Shown in pieces: positions 1 through 8,400 of a stretch of 54,198 bases of DNA. Origin of the DNA: Bacillus sp. ISL-55 (lineage in GTDB: Bacteria > Bacillota > Bacilli > Bacillales > Cytobacillaceae). The stretch lies in assembly GCF_018613155.1 (NCBI RefSeq), contig NZ_JAGGQU010000032.1:1-54198 (forward strand), read 5' to 3'. Position 1 is the stretch's first letter, and the number at the start of each line of letters is the position of its first letter. The position numbers and the translations under genes are program-made. Below the pieces are notes generated by a model. That model was not told the DNA's origin. It was given only the letters and a program-made list of their open reading frames with translations, and made no database searches.

Positions 1-43
1 ATAAAAGTTTTGACAATACGGTTTTTGATAAAGAGGTGTTTAT

Positions 44-952
44 ATGAAAGCAGATGCTCCTCCAAAACTGAGTTTTTGGAGAAAATCGCTTAACGCCCGA
101 ACAGCCCTTTTATACCTGTTTCCATCGATTCTTCTGTTTGCGGTGTTCATTTTTTACCCGATGTTCCGGACGATTTACCTGAGCTTCTTTCTGACCGACC
201 AGCAAGGAGCAGCTGCGCTTTTTGTCGGCTTTGAAAATTATGCCTATTTATTCGAGTCGAAGGAATTCCGCAACAGTATCAAGGCCACGGTGCTGTTTGT
301 TCTCTATACCGTACCAACAGGGGTCATCATTGCGCTGTTCCTGGCGCTGATTGCGAATGAAAAGCTGAAAGGAATCGGCTTCTTCCGAACTGTCTATTCC
401 TCGACGATGGGCATTTCGGTCGCTGCTTCCTCTGTTGTCTGGCTATTCCTGTTCCATCCAAGTATCGGGATGTTCAACCGGCTGTTGAATGTCATGAATT
501 TGCCAGGGGTCCAGTGGCTGCTTGATCCGGATTGGGCGCTTGTGTCGATTTCGATTTCAACGATCTGGATGAATATCGGATTCTCGTTTCTCATCCTTCT
601 CGGCGGGCTGCAGAACATCGATGAACATTTATATGAAAGCGCCAAGATTGATGGTGCTGGCTACTGGTATCAGCTCCGCAGAATCACGATCCCGATGCTG
701 TCGCCGACATTGTTTTTCATCATCACGATTTCCTTGATCAATGCCTTCCAGACTTTCGGGCAGGTTGATATTTTAACTAAAGGTGGTCCTTCCCAGGCGA
801 CAAACCTGATTGTTTACTCCATATACCGTGAGGCATTCGTCAACTACCAGTTCGGCACGGCGAGCGCTCAGGCAGTCTTTTTGTTCATCTGCATCCTGAT
901 CGTAACAATCCTGCAATTTAAGCTCGGAGAAAAGAAGGTGCACTATCAATGA
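44..952 (+). CDS. ugpA: sn-glycerol-3-phosphate-type ABC permease UgpA
   Basis: Inner-membrane permease subunit of a carbohydrate/glycerol-3-phosphate ABC importer (binding-protein-dependent MalF/UgpA type). The 302-residue protein begins with a positively charged N-terminus and a long hydrophobic helix at about 20-41, and has about six membrane segments. The EAA coupling loop that contacts the ATPase lies near residues 199-219 (ESAKIDGAGYWYQL). The start ATG follows an AAGAGGTG ribosome site. It overlaps ugpE by four bases (ATGA), so translation is coupled. The substrate assignment rests on the downstream binding protein, which matches UgpB closely. No ATPase gene lies in the window; it would be upstream of base 1 or elsewhere. 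Confidence 0.9.
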   Translation: MKADAPPKLSFWRKSLNARTALLYLFPSILLFAVFIFYPMFRTIYLSFFLTDQQGAAALFVGFENYAYLFESKEFRNSIKATVLFVLYTVPTGVIIALFLALIANEKLKGIGFFRTVYSSTMGISVAASSVVWLFLFHPSIGMFNRLLNVMNLPGVQWLLDPDWALVSISISTIWMNIGFSFLILLGGLQNIDEHLYESAKIDGAGYWYQLRRITIPMLSPTLFFIITISLINAFQTFGQVDILTKGGPSQATNLIVYSIYREAFVNYQFGTASAQAVFLFICILIVTILQFKLGEKKVHYQ

Positions 953-1767
953 TGATGTCGACACCGAAAAAAATCCTGTTTTATATTTTGCTGGTGATTT
1001 CAGCCTTCCTGGTCTTTTTCCCGGTTCTATATGCCTTCATGATCAGCTTCATGTCGGGCGGGGAAATCCTCCAGGGTAAGTTTTTTCCAGAGTCGATCCA
1101 TTTTGATAACTATGTAAAAGTTTTCGACCGTCTGCCGCTGATGAATTACCTGATCAATAGCTTCGTAGTTTCGTTCGGGGTCATGCTCGGTCAGCTGGTC
1201 GTCTGCAGTCTGGCGGCCTATGCTTTTGTGTTTATCCCGTTTAAGGGAAGGGATTTTATCTTCTTCCTCTTTATATCAACAATGATGATTCCCTGGGAAG
1301 CTACGATGATTCCTAACTTTTTCACCATCCAAAAGCTGGATTGGATGAATACTTATCAAGGTTTGACAGTGCCGTTTTTCGCACTGGCCTTCGGAACCTT
1401 TCTGCTGCGCCAGCATTTTAAGACGATTCCAAAAGAGCTGCATGAAGCGGCAGAGGTGGCAGGGCTCGGTAAGTTCGCCTTCTTTTGGAGAGTGATCCTT
1501 CCTGTGTCAAAAACCAGCCTTGTCACGCTCGGTGCCTACGGGTTCCTGACGACATGGAATATGTATTTATGGCCGTTGCTCGTGACAAGTACAGGCCAGG
1601 TCAGGACAGTACAGATCGGCTTGAAGCAGCTGCAGTCCCAGGAAGTAGCGACTGAATGGGGCGTCGTCATGGCGGGAGTGATCGTGGTCATCATCCCGAC
1701 ACTGTTATTGCTTTTTGCAGGACAGAAGCAGCTCCAAAAAGGCCTGACCCAGGGAGCGCTGAAGTAA
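949..1767 (+). CDS. ugpE: sn-glycerol-3-phosphate-type ABC permease UgpE
   Basis: Second membrane permease of the same importer (MalG/UgpE type), 272 residues with about six membrane helices. The EAA loop is near residues 166-186 (HEAAEVAGLGKFAFFWRVI), and the protein ends soon after a last hydrophobic helix, as usual for the family. Three ATG codons stand in a row at the start; the first (949) has GAAGGTG eight bases upstream and overlaps the stop of ugpA. UgpA and UgpE are expected to form the heterodimeric channel. The gene is followed by a short hairpin and then by the binding-protein gene. Confidence 0.9.
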   Translation: MMMSTPKKILFYILLVISAFLVFFPVLYAFMISFMSGGEILQGKFFPESIHFDNYVKVFDRLPLMNYLINSFVVSFGVMLGQLVVCSLAAYAFVFIPFKGRDFIFFLFISTMMIPWEATMIPNFFTIQKLDWMNTYQGLTVPFFALAFGTFLLRQHFKTIPKELHEAAEVAGLGKFAFFWRVILPVSKTSLVTLGAYGFLTTWNMYLWPLLVTSTGQVRTVQIGLKQLQSQEVATEWGVVMAGVIVVIIPTLLLLFAGQKQLQKGLTQGALK

Positions 1768-1783
1768 TTCAATTTGGGTTCAA

Positions 1784-1800
1784 CTTCTGGTATCCAGAAG
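1784..1800 (+). other. short hairpin between ugpE and ugpB
   Basis: A perfect 7-bp inverted repeat, CTTCTGG/CCAGAAG with a 3-base loop, lies in the 61-base gap between ugpE and ugpB. It has no U-tract, so it is not a standard terminator. It could protect or process the mRNA so that the binding protein is made in excess over the permeases; that role is inference. Confidence 0.4.
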
Positions 1801-1828
1801 CATTTTAATAAAAGGGGTGTTCAGCAAG

Positions 1829-3190
1829 ATGTTGAAAAAACTTCGATGGTTTCTCGTAATTAGTGCGATTTTCAGCTTAATCGTCATGTCGGCATGTTCC
1901 AATGATGCTAGCAAAGGAGATGACAAAGACAAGGAGAAAGATGAGGGAACGAAGCCTGGTGAGAAAACAGAAATCTCGTTCTGGCATGCGATGTCCGGAC
2001 CGGGACAGGAAGCACTTGATGGCATTGTCGCTGATTTCAACAATTCTCAGGATAAAGTCGTGGTCAATGCGGAATTCCAGGGTACCTATGAAGAAGCTTT
2101 GACAAAGCTTCGCAGTGTCGGCGGCACCGATAATGCGCCGGCGATCATGCAGGTGTTTGAAGTTGGGACTAAGTACATGATTGAAAGTGGCTTTATCGAG
2201 CCAATGCAAACATTCATCGATAAGGACAATTACGACCTATCCCAGCTTGAGGAAAACATCCTGAACTACTATAAGGTCGATGGAAAACTGTATTCGATGC
2301 CATTCAACTCCTCGACACCGGTAATGATCTATAACAAGGATGCTTTTAAGGAAGTAGGTCTTGATCCGGAAAAGGCGCCGCAAACATTCAGTGAAGTAAA
2401 AGCGGCTGCTGAAAAACTGACGAAGAAGAACGAACGCTTTGGATTCTCGATGCTGACATATGGCTGGTTCTTTGAACAACTCGTTGCTACACAGGGTGGT
2501 CTGTATGTCGACAATGATAACGGCCGTTCTGATGATGCAACAAAAGCTGTGTTTAATGGAGAAGAAGGACTGCGTGTCTTCAAGTTCCTTGATGACATGA
2601 ACAAAGCTGGAACTTTCGGCAACTACGGAACGAATTGGGATGATATCCGTGCTGCCTTCCAGACAGGAAAAGTCGCGATGTACATGGATTCATCCGCAGG
2701 TGTTGCCGGCGCAATCAATAACTCTTCCTTTGATGTAGGTGTTGCCTATATACCTTATCCGGATGAAGTTGAAAGACAGGGCGTCGCGATTGGCGGTGCG
2801 TCATTATGGATGAGCAAAGGGATTGGTGAAGATAAGCAGCAGGCAGCTTGGGAATTCATGAAGTTCCTCGCTTCACCTGAAAGCCAGGCGAAATGGCATA
2901 TCGGCACAGGCTACTTCGCGATCAACCCGGCAGCTTATGAAGAAGACGTGGTAAAGCAGGAGTGGGAAAAATACCCGCAGTTCAAGGTTACAGTAGACCA
3001 GCTTCAGGATACAAAACCATCCTTCGCGACACAGGGTGCATTGATTTCCGTTTTCCCTGAATCACGCCAGCAAGTCGTGACCGCACTTGAAAACATGTAC
3101 CAGGGAACACCGCCACAGGAAGCATTGGATCAGGCAGCTGAAGGAACAGACAGGGCGATTGAGATAGCGAATAAGACGAAGAAGAAGTAA
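1829..3190 (+). CDS. ugpB: sn-glycerol-3-phosphate-binding lipoprotein UgpB
   Basis: Extracytoplasmic solute-binding lipoprotein that captures the substrate for UgpAE. The ATG at 1829 is chosen over a GTG at 1817 because the ribosome site AAAGGGGTG (1811-1819) overlaps the GTG and is well spaced from the ATG. The 453-residue product has a lipoprotein signal ending in the lipobox VMSAC (Cys23), then an acidic/Lys-rich linker. Segments such as FWHAMSGPGQEALD, APAIMQVFEVGT, PFNSSTPVMIYNKDAF and IGGASLW match well-conserved stretches that I know from E. coli UgpB, so glycerol-3-phosphate or glycerophosphodiesters are the likely substrates. It ends the operon just before a terminator. Confidence 0.92.
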   Translation: MLKKLRWFLVISAIFSLIVMSACSNDASKGDDKDKEKDEGTKPGEKTEISFWHAMSGPGQEALDGIVADFNNSQDKVVVNAEFQGTYEEALTKLRSVGGTDNAPAIMQVFEVGTKYMIESGFIEPMQTFIDKDNYDLSQLEENILNYYKVDGKLYSMPFNSSTPVMIYNKDAFKEVGLDPEKAPQTFSEVKAAAEKLTKKNERFGFSMLTYGWFFEQLVATQGGLYVDNDNGRSDDATKAVFNGEEGLRVFKFLDDMNKAGTFGNYGTNWDDIRAAFQTGKVAMYMDSSAGVAGAINNSSFDVGVAYIPYPDEVERQGVAIGGASLWMSKGIGEDKQQAAWEFMKFLASPESQAKWHIGTGYFAINPAAYEEDVVKQEWEKYPQFKVTVDQLQDTKPSFATQGALISVFPESRQQVVTALENMYQGTPPQEALDQAAEGTDRAIEIANKTKKK

Positions 3191-3202
3191 GTGTCTGATC
3201 AG

Positions 3203-3246
3203 GCAAGCCACTGGATCACATTGTGAACCGTGGCTTGCTTTTTATA
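3203..3246 (+). terminator. intrinsic terminator of the ugp operon
   Basis: GCAAGCCAC (3203-3211) pairs with GTGGCTTGC (3230-3238), with further imperfect pairing inside, followed by TTTTTATA. It sits 12 bases after the ugpB stop. Confidence 0.9.
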
Positions 3247-3395
3247 AGGAAGGCTCTATGTTGAATTCGTGTAGGTATTGAGAGTCTTCCGGCTATTGAT
3301 ATAGAGGACACTTTTGAAGCAGAAATAGGAGGAGATATTCCGGTTAAATGCTAAAAATAAGAAAAAATCCAACGATTTGGATGAAATAAACGGAT

Positions 3396-3431
3396 AAACG
3401 ACCCTTATTTTCAAGGAATTAAGGGTCGTTT
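3396..3431. other. perfect 12-bp hairpin in intergenic DNA
   Basis: AAACGACCCTTA (3396-3407) and TAAGGGTCGTTT (3420-3431) form a perfect 12-bp stem with a 12-base loop. No gene with a credible ribosome site lies between 3247 and 3493. It may be a second, bidirectional terminator between the ugp operon and the minus-strand peptide gene, although the U-tract after it is weak on both strands. Confidence 0.45.
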
Positions 3432-3493
3432 CCAATTTTAACGAAATTTTTCTGTTTATTTTCAAACACTATGAAATCAACATTGAGTTTAAT

Positions 3494-3518
3494 AAAAAAA
3501 ACTCCGTACGAACGGAGC
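3494..3518 (-). terminator. intrinsic terminator of the 45-residue peptide gene
   Basis: Read on the minus strand, CTCCGT/ACGGAG with a 4-base loop is followed by at least seven T residues (the A-run at 3494-3501 on the plus strand). It lies 16 bases past the stop codon of the small gene. Confidence 0.9.
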
Positions 3519-3533
3519 TTTTGTTGCAAAGGC

Positions 3534-3671
3534 TTAAATCTGGTTAGCAAGTATAGTTACAGCAGCGCTGAGCAATACAGTGGCTAATAATAATCCTGCA
3601 TATAAGAAATTCTTTTGTCTCGCTTTTTTCCTTTGCATTTCCTCTGGTGTTAGCCAATTCTGGTTTGACAT
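3534..3671 (-). CDS. 45-residue single-pass membrane peptide, c-di-GMP riboswitch-controlled
   Basis: A 45-residue ORF starting at ATG 3671 with ribosome site AAAGGAG seven bases upstream. The product has a hydrophilic, basic N-terminus (begins MSNQNWLTPEEMQRKK), then a hydrophobic helix of about 20 residues (FLYAGLLLATVLLSAAVTIL) and a short tail. There is no signal-peptidase motif, so it is probably a single-pass membrane peptide with its N-terminus in the cytoplasm. I do not recognise the family. It is a complete transcription unit: promoter, GEMM-I aptamer, ribosome site and terminator all lie within about 310 bases. The riboswitch implies a job in the motile/sessile transition; the molecular function is unknown. 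Confidence 0.8.
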   Translation of the reverse strand: MSNQNWLTPEEMQRKKARQKNFLYAGLLLATVLLSAAVTILANQI

Positions 3672-3695
3672 CAATTTACTCCTTTAAGATTGATG
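3669..3695 (-). promoter_or_regulatory. start-codon hairpin of the riboswitch expression platform
   Basis: On the minus-strand RNA, CAUCAAU (3695-3689) is the exact complement of AUUGAUG (3675-3669). The 7-bp stem would contain the start codon in its 3' arm and place AAAGGAG in the 13-base loop. The 5' arm begins where the aptamer ends, so ligand binding could decide whether this hairpin forms. The hairpin is seen; the switching model is inference. Confidence 0.6.
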
Positions 3696-3770
3696 GTAGC
3701 TGGCAGACTTTTTCCAATAGAAAGAGGTCCCTATAGCTTTGCGTCATCATTTTTCAACGATTTTGCCCTA
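3695..3770 (-). promoter_or_regulatory. cyclic-di-GMP-I (GEMM-I) riboswitch aptamer
   Basis: The minus strand carries the GEMM-I hallmarks in order. GGGCAAA (3768-3762) leads into a hairpin AUCGUU-GAAA-AAUGAU (3761-3746) with a GNRA tetraloop. This is followed directly by GACGCAAAGC (3745-3736), then UAUAGGGACCU, a short variable arm and GCCAGCUACC (3704-3695). These match, from memory, the conserved core of class I c-di-GMP aptamers of Firmicutes (Rfam GEMM_cis-reg). There is no terminator between aptamer and gene, so control is probably translational through the adjacent start-codon hairpin. Confidence 0.85.
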
Positions 3771-3774
3771 TATA

Positions 3775-3804
3775 AAAATATCCTATTTATGAAAATGCTT
3801 TCAA
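3775..3804 (-). promoter_or_regulatory. putative sigma-A promoter for the riboswitch RNA
   Basis: On the minus strand TTGAAA (3804-3799) and TATTTT (3780-3775) are separated by 18 bases. Transcription would begin near 3768, right at the 5' edge of the aptamer, which supports the choice. Both hexamers are imperfect. Confidence 0.5.
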
Positions 3805-3994
3805 TAGGTCTTTTTTCCTAAATGTCGAAATATGGTACTTTATCGAACGCTAACAAATTTTTTTTAGTGATAAATGTAGAATTTAGTATTTCAGTTAGGG
3901 AAAAAACACCGATTATTGATGTCTACGGTTGATAGAGTGGATTATTTGACCATTCGATATACATTGCAACGTGGGTTAAGTCTTTCTAGGGAAA

Positions 3995-4029
3995 GCAATA
4001 CCTCCACCCAACAGGGCAGAGGTATTTGC
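3995..4029 (-). terminator. putative terminator of the HupE-like gene
   Basis: AATACCTC (3997-4004) pairs with GAGGTATT (4019-4026) across a 14-base loop, just downstream of the minus-strand gene. The following minus-strand sequence, GCTTTCCC, is a poor U-tract, so the call is moderate. Confidence 0.45.
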
Positions 4030-4037
4030 ATTCGATA

Positions 4038-5207
4038 CTATAAGAATAGCCTTTCGACGAGCCAGTAGGCCCCAAAGAAAATGATTACTATTGAACCAAA
4101 TTTGATATATTTGCTCGAATCCTTAAGACGATGAAGATATGTCAGCAACGGAAGTAACAACAGCACGATTAAAATCTGTACAACCTCGATTCCAATGTTG
4201 AAGCTCACAAGTGCTGATGCAAGATTCCCCTTTGAGAGGTTCATCTCCTGAAGGATATTCGCGAAACCCAGGCCGTGGATCAAACCGAAGACAAAGGTCA
4301 GTCCCCATCGGTGGTTCACTTCTTTTTTGAAAATATTCTCCACTGCCACATAGATGATACTAAGTGCAATCACGGACTCCACAAATTTAGAAGGTAAATC
4401 CATAATCCCCAAAACTGCAAGACTCAAGGTAATGCTGTGGGCAATCGTAAAAGAAGTCACAATCATCGCATATTGCTTAAATGTTTGCTTACGCAGTAAT
4501 AGTGCGAATAGGAACAAAAGGTGATCATAACCAGTTAAAATATGCGACATCCCTAGCTTGAAAAAGGACAACCAGGAAGATGTGGGTTTAGTAACAGGTT
4601 TGGGTTCTTGCTCGGTGTTAGAGCCATCAGCCTGATCACTTCCAGCTTGCTGCTCCTGCTGGTCCTCGGTAAGCAGAATGGTCCATGAGCGATTCTCTCC
4701 CTGCAAAGCAGCCTGACTGGATCCACCTGCATAGGTTGCGGTCAATAAGTTCACATAATTGGTATCAGCGTCGTTAAAATAAAGTCCATCATTAAGGGTT
4801 AGGGTATCTCCTGGCTGATAAGCAGGGTATTTTAATGTAAGAGTAAGGAATTCCTTGTTTTCTTTTTTCTCTATTTTAAAATCAACGAATTCTGGCTCTT
4901 GTTGTTCGTTGCCTTTATCAAGAATAACCGTATGGGTAAGGAATTCGATAAGATGGTCTTGTTCCTCTTCAATTTCACTCATTTCAAGAATGTTATTCTC
5001 ATTGATATCAATGTCCTCTTGAAGCTCGATGATCGACAAGGCATCGATTGAGAATTCAAAACTTGTTTCATCTTCTAAAAACTGAATAGTTGTGAAGCTG
5101 GCGCTATAAGGGTGTGCAGCCGCCATGGAAGGAAAAGTATATAGAAATATAGCGAAAATAACGAAGTATAATTTTAATTTAGACCCTCTCTTGTTAAACA
5201 TGCTCAC
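4038..5207 (-). CDS. HupE/UreJ-family membrane protein
   Basis: 389 residues: signal peptide (cleavage likely after Ala31), an extracytoplasmic N-terminal domain to about 180, a Gln/Glu-rich linker, then a six- to seven-helix membrane domain (about 210-389). The membrane part holds the family's His/Asp/Glu signature: SHILTGYDHLLF, FTIAHSITLS, an ESVIALSIIYVAVENI helix, FGLIHGLGFA and FNIGIEVVQ. HupE/UreJ proteins are linked to metal (nickel, possibly cobalt) movement in some bacteria; in bacilli the role is unproven. No hydrogenase or urease genes are nearby. A GTG start is chosen because GGGGAGG lies seven bases upstream. Cleavage at AAA|H would expose an N-terminal His. Confidence 0.82.
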   Translation of the reverse strand: MSMFNKRGSKLKLYFVIFAIFLYTFPSMAAAHPYSASFTTIQFLEDETSFEFSIDALSIIELQEDIDINENNILEMSEIEEEQDHLIEFLTHTVILDKGNEQQEPEFVDFKIEKKENKEFLTLTLKYPAYQPGDTLTLNDGLYFNDADTNYVNLLTATYAGGSSQAALQGENRSWTILLTEDQQEQQAGSDQADGSNTEQEPKPVTKPTSSWLSFFKLGMSHILTGYDHLLFLFALLLRKQTFKQYAMIVTSFTIAHSITLSLAVLGIMDLPSKFVESVIALSIIYVAVENIFKKEVNHRWGLTFVFGLIHGLGFANILQEMNLSKGNLASALVSFNIGIEVVQILIVLLLLPLLTYLHRLKDSSKYIKFGSIVIIFFGAYWLVERLFL

Positions 5208-5461
5208 CAGTTGTCCTCCCCGAACTAATCTATTCTATTATCATCTAAATCTAATCACATTTTCCCATTTGTGTATAGTTGATGGAAAAATTTATACTGG
5301 AATTTTAATAAACTATTTACTCTAGACTTATATCTTTAGAATCAAGAGTTTTGTAGAATTATAGATGTACTAATACTTTTTAATGAAAGGGTGTCGATCA
5401 TCTTCTAGGGAGTATTCGTTTTTAAGGGGATTCACCAAATCTTAGTAGAGGTGGAAAATGA

Positions 5462-8400
5462 ATGAACAGAAGAAAGAGAAGCTTCAAAAGATGGACTAGT
5501 TTGCTGACAGCAGTATTATTACTTATTACCACATTTATGCCATTAGGCTTGGTCCGAAAAGCAAGCGCTTCCATATCCGATCATGTTGTCATTAGCCAGG
5601 CCTATGGTGGTGGAGGAAACAGCGGAGCGGTATTTTCTAGTGATTTCGTAGAATTATATAATCCAACTAATCAAGAGATATCTTTAGAAGGTTGGTCTGT
5701 CCAAAAAGCCAGCAGTACAGGTACTGGTTGGCAAAAAGTTGCGCTAACAGGATCTATAAAACCTTATGGTTACTATTTGATAAAAGGTAAATCTGGTACA
5801 TCGGTTACAGATAAACCATTGCCACAGGCAGATGCAGAAGATCCCACTTTAGACCTCGCAGGATCGGGAGGGAAAGTGGCGTTAGTGCCTCATACAGATC
5901 TTTTAAATGGTCAATTCCCAGCAAACACTGTGGACTTCGTAGGGCTTGGGAAAGGGGCTGTTGGCTTTGAGGGAACTGGACCAACACCAGCCTTGAGCAA
6001 CTCCACAAGTGCCCAAAGACGACCATACGCGAATGTAGAACCTGCTATTGGACTAGGGAATGCATGGGATTCTGATGATAACTCATTAGATTTCGTGTCA
6101 GCAACGCCTGTTCCTAAAAACAGTGCAAGTCCAGCTGAACCGCCAATGGAATCAGACACCAGCCTTCAGCCGGTAGGAAATAACATTCAGTTCACTTTAC
6201 AGGATGGTAAGGCAAAAGTGACTGGATTTGTTGCAGCAGCCGCAGAGCAATCGGTCATCAATGTCTATGAAACATCGGCAAAAGGAACGGCGCTTGGCAA
6301 TGCCAATGCAGCAGCAGATGGATCATTTGAAGTGAATTTTGAAACAGCGAAAGCTTTGACAAGTGTTTACGTAACGGCAACACAGGACGGCAAAGACGAA
6401 AGCGATGCCATCCAAATCAATCTAGCTCAGGACAGCAAAAATGTTGCTGCCGACAAACTTAGCTACAGTGTTGATAGCAAGGGCAAAGGCACGTTGATCG
6501 GCAATGTCGGAGCAGGTGTAGCAAGATCAACAATTTTCGTTTATCCTGACACTTCAGCAAACCAAGCAGAGAGACTGAACGGAGAAGGAACAGAAGTACT
6601 TGGAACTGGCGCATTTAATACGATTACATTCAACAATGCTCCTGCAACGGTCTACGTTACGCAGCAATCAAGTGACGCCAATGGAATCATGCTTGAAAGC
6701 GTCCCTGTTTCAGTTGAGAAAGCTGCAACAGATGTCGTCACTCCTCTGAATGAAGTGAAAGTGACGGATTCAAAGGGTCTTCTTTCGAATCTCAACCAGT
6801 TCTTCACAGTTGAGGGTGTCGTCACAGTCGATAATGGCGTGATGGGCACACAGAAGAATAACTTCTATATTCAGGATGAAACAGCCGGAATTAATATTTT
6901 TGGCAACTATGATTCTGGGCTGAAAATTGTCCGCGGCGATAAGCTTAAGATTACAGGAAAACTCATTCAATACAACGGTTTAACAGAATTAGAAGCAACG
7001 GCTATTACAAAAGTGGAAGAAGGCCTAGCAATCCCGGCACCTAAAGCAGTGTCGATTATGGACCTTAACACTTTCACGGTTGCGGAACCGCTTGAAGGCA
7101 GTCTTGTCCGCCTTGAAGGCAAGGTTTCGTCTGTCGCAACATCTGGAACAAACTGGAATGTTACTTTAGTTGATGAAAATAACAAATCCACGACTGTTCG
7201 TGTAATGGATAAAACAGGCATCAAGGCAGATGAAGTTTTTGAAAACGGCAAGAGTTACGCTGTGACCGGTATCGTCGGCCAATACACAACGAACGCGACG
7301 CATGTCAGCGGGTATCAGATCTTCCCTCGCGATATGATGGATATTAATGCGCAATTGGCGATTGACCACGAGCCTATGAAAGAGGTCTACAAAGATACTA
7401 ATGTTGAATTTGTGGCAAAAGCAAGTGGGGCAGAATCTGTAACGGTCTACTACCGTGCAACAGGTGATGCAGACTATATTGCTCTGCCGATGACAATGGG
7501 AAGTGAATCCCGTTATACAGCAATCCTGCAGTCTGAAAATGTACCAGCTGCTGGCTTTGATTATTATATTGAAGCGAAGGCTGGCGAGAAAGTTCAGAGT
7601 TCCGGTACAAAAGAAACTCCTCATCAAGTTACATTGGGAGAAGATAAGGACGGACCGCGTATTTATGGTGAGTCACCGGTAGGCGGAACGAAGGTTGAAA
7701 GTCCTCGTCCGGAAATTTCTGTTCTGCTGGAAGATCCAAGTGGCGTTGACCAGGAAAGTGTAACAATCTGGCTTGATGGCGAGAAGCTTACTAATGCTCA
7801 AATCAGCCAAAGTCAGGTGAAGTTCACTCCTGAGGAAGATTTAGCACTTGGAGACCATACAGTAAAAGTTACTGCAATGGACTCAAAAGGGAACAGCAGT
7901 GAATCTGAATGGACATTTACTGTAGTACCGCGCTTTGAAGGTGGAAACCACTACCGAGGTACAACTCATAACCATACGAATATTTCTCATGATGGTGCCG
8001 GAAATCCAGAAGATGCACTAAGAGCTGGACAAAGGTATGGGTATGACTGGTTCGCATTCTCTGATCATTCCCACGATATCGATCCTGACAAACTAGGACA
8101 GGATACGGTAGAACGCAATGGAATGTTGGAGCGAAGCGGCGGAGCAGACTGGCAGCTGACAAAGGATTTGTCTGCACAATATACCGAAGATGGCGAGTAC
8201 GTCGTATTCCCGGCATTTGAAATGACCTCGACAACATGGGGGCACTCCAATATCTTCGGCACTGAAAACTTCATTGATCGAAACATCAATGGAAAAATGT
8301 ATCAGGATCTGAACAAGTACTACGCCTGGGTCATGACATATGACGATGTGGTAGGACAGTTCAACCATCCTGATATGTCAAAGGATGCATTCAATAACTT

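Noticed and set aside
3256-3465. 69-codon minus-strand ORF in the ugp downstream region
   Set aside because: It spans the perfect hairpin at 3396-3431, has no Shine-Dalgarno and an AT-driven composition.
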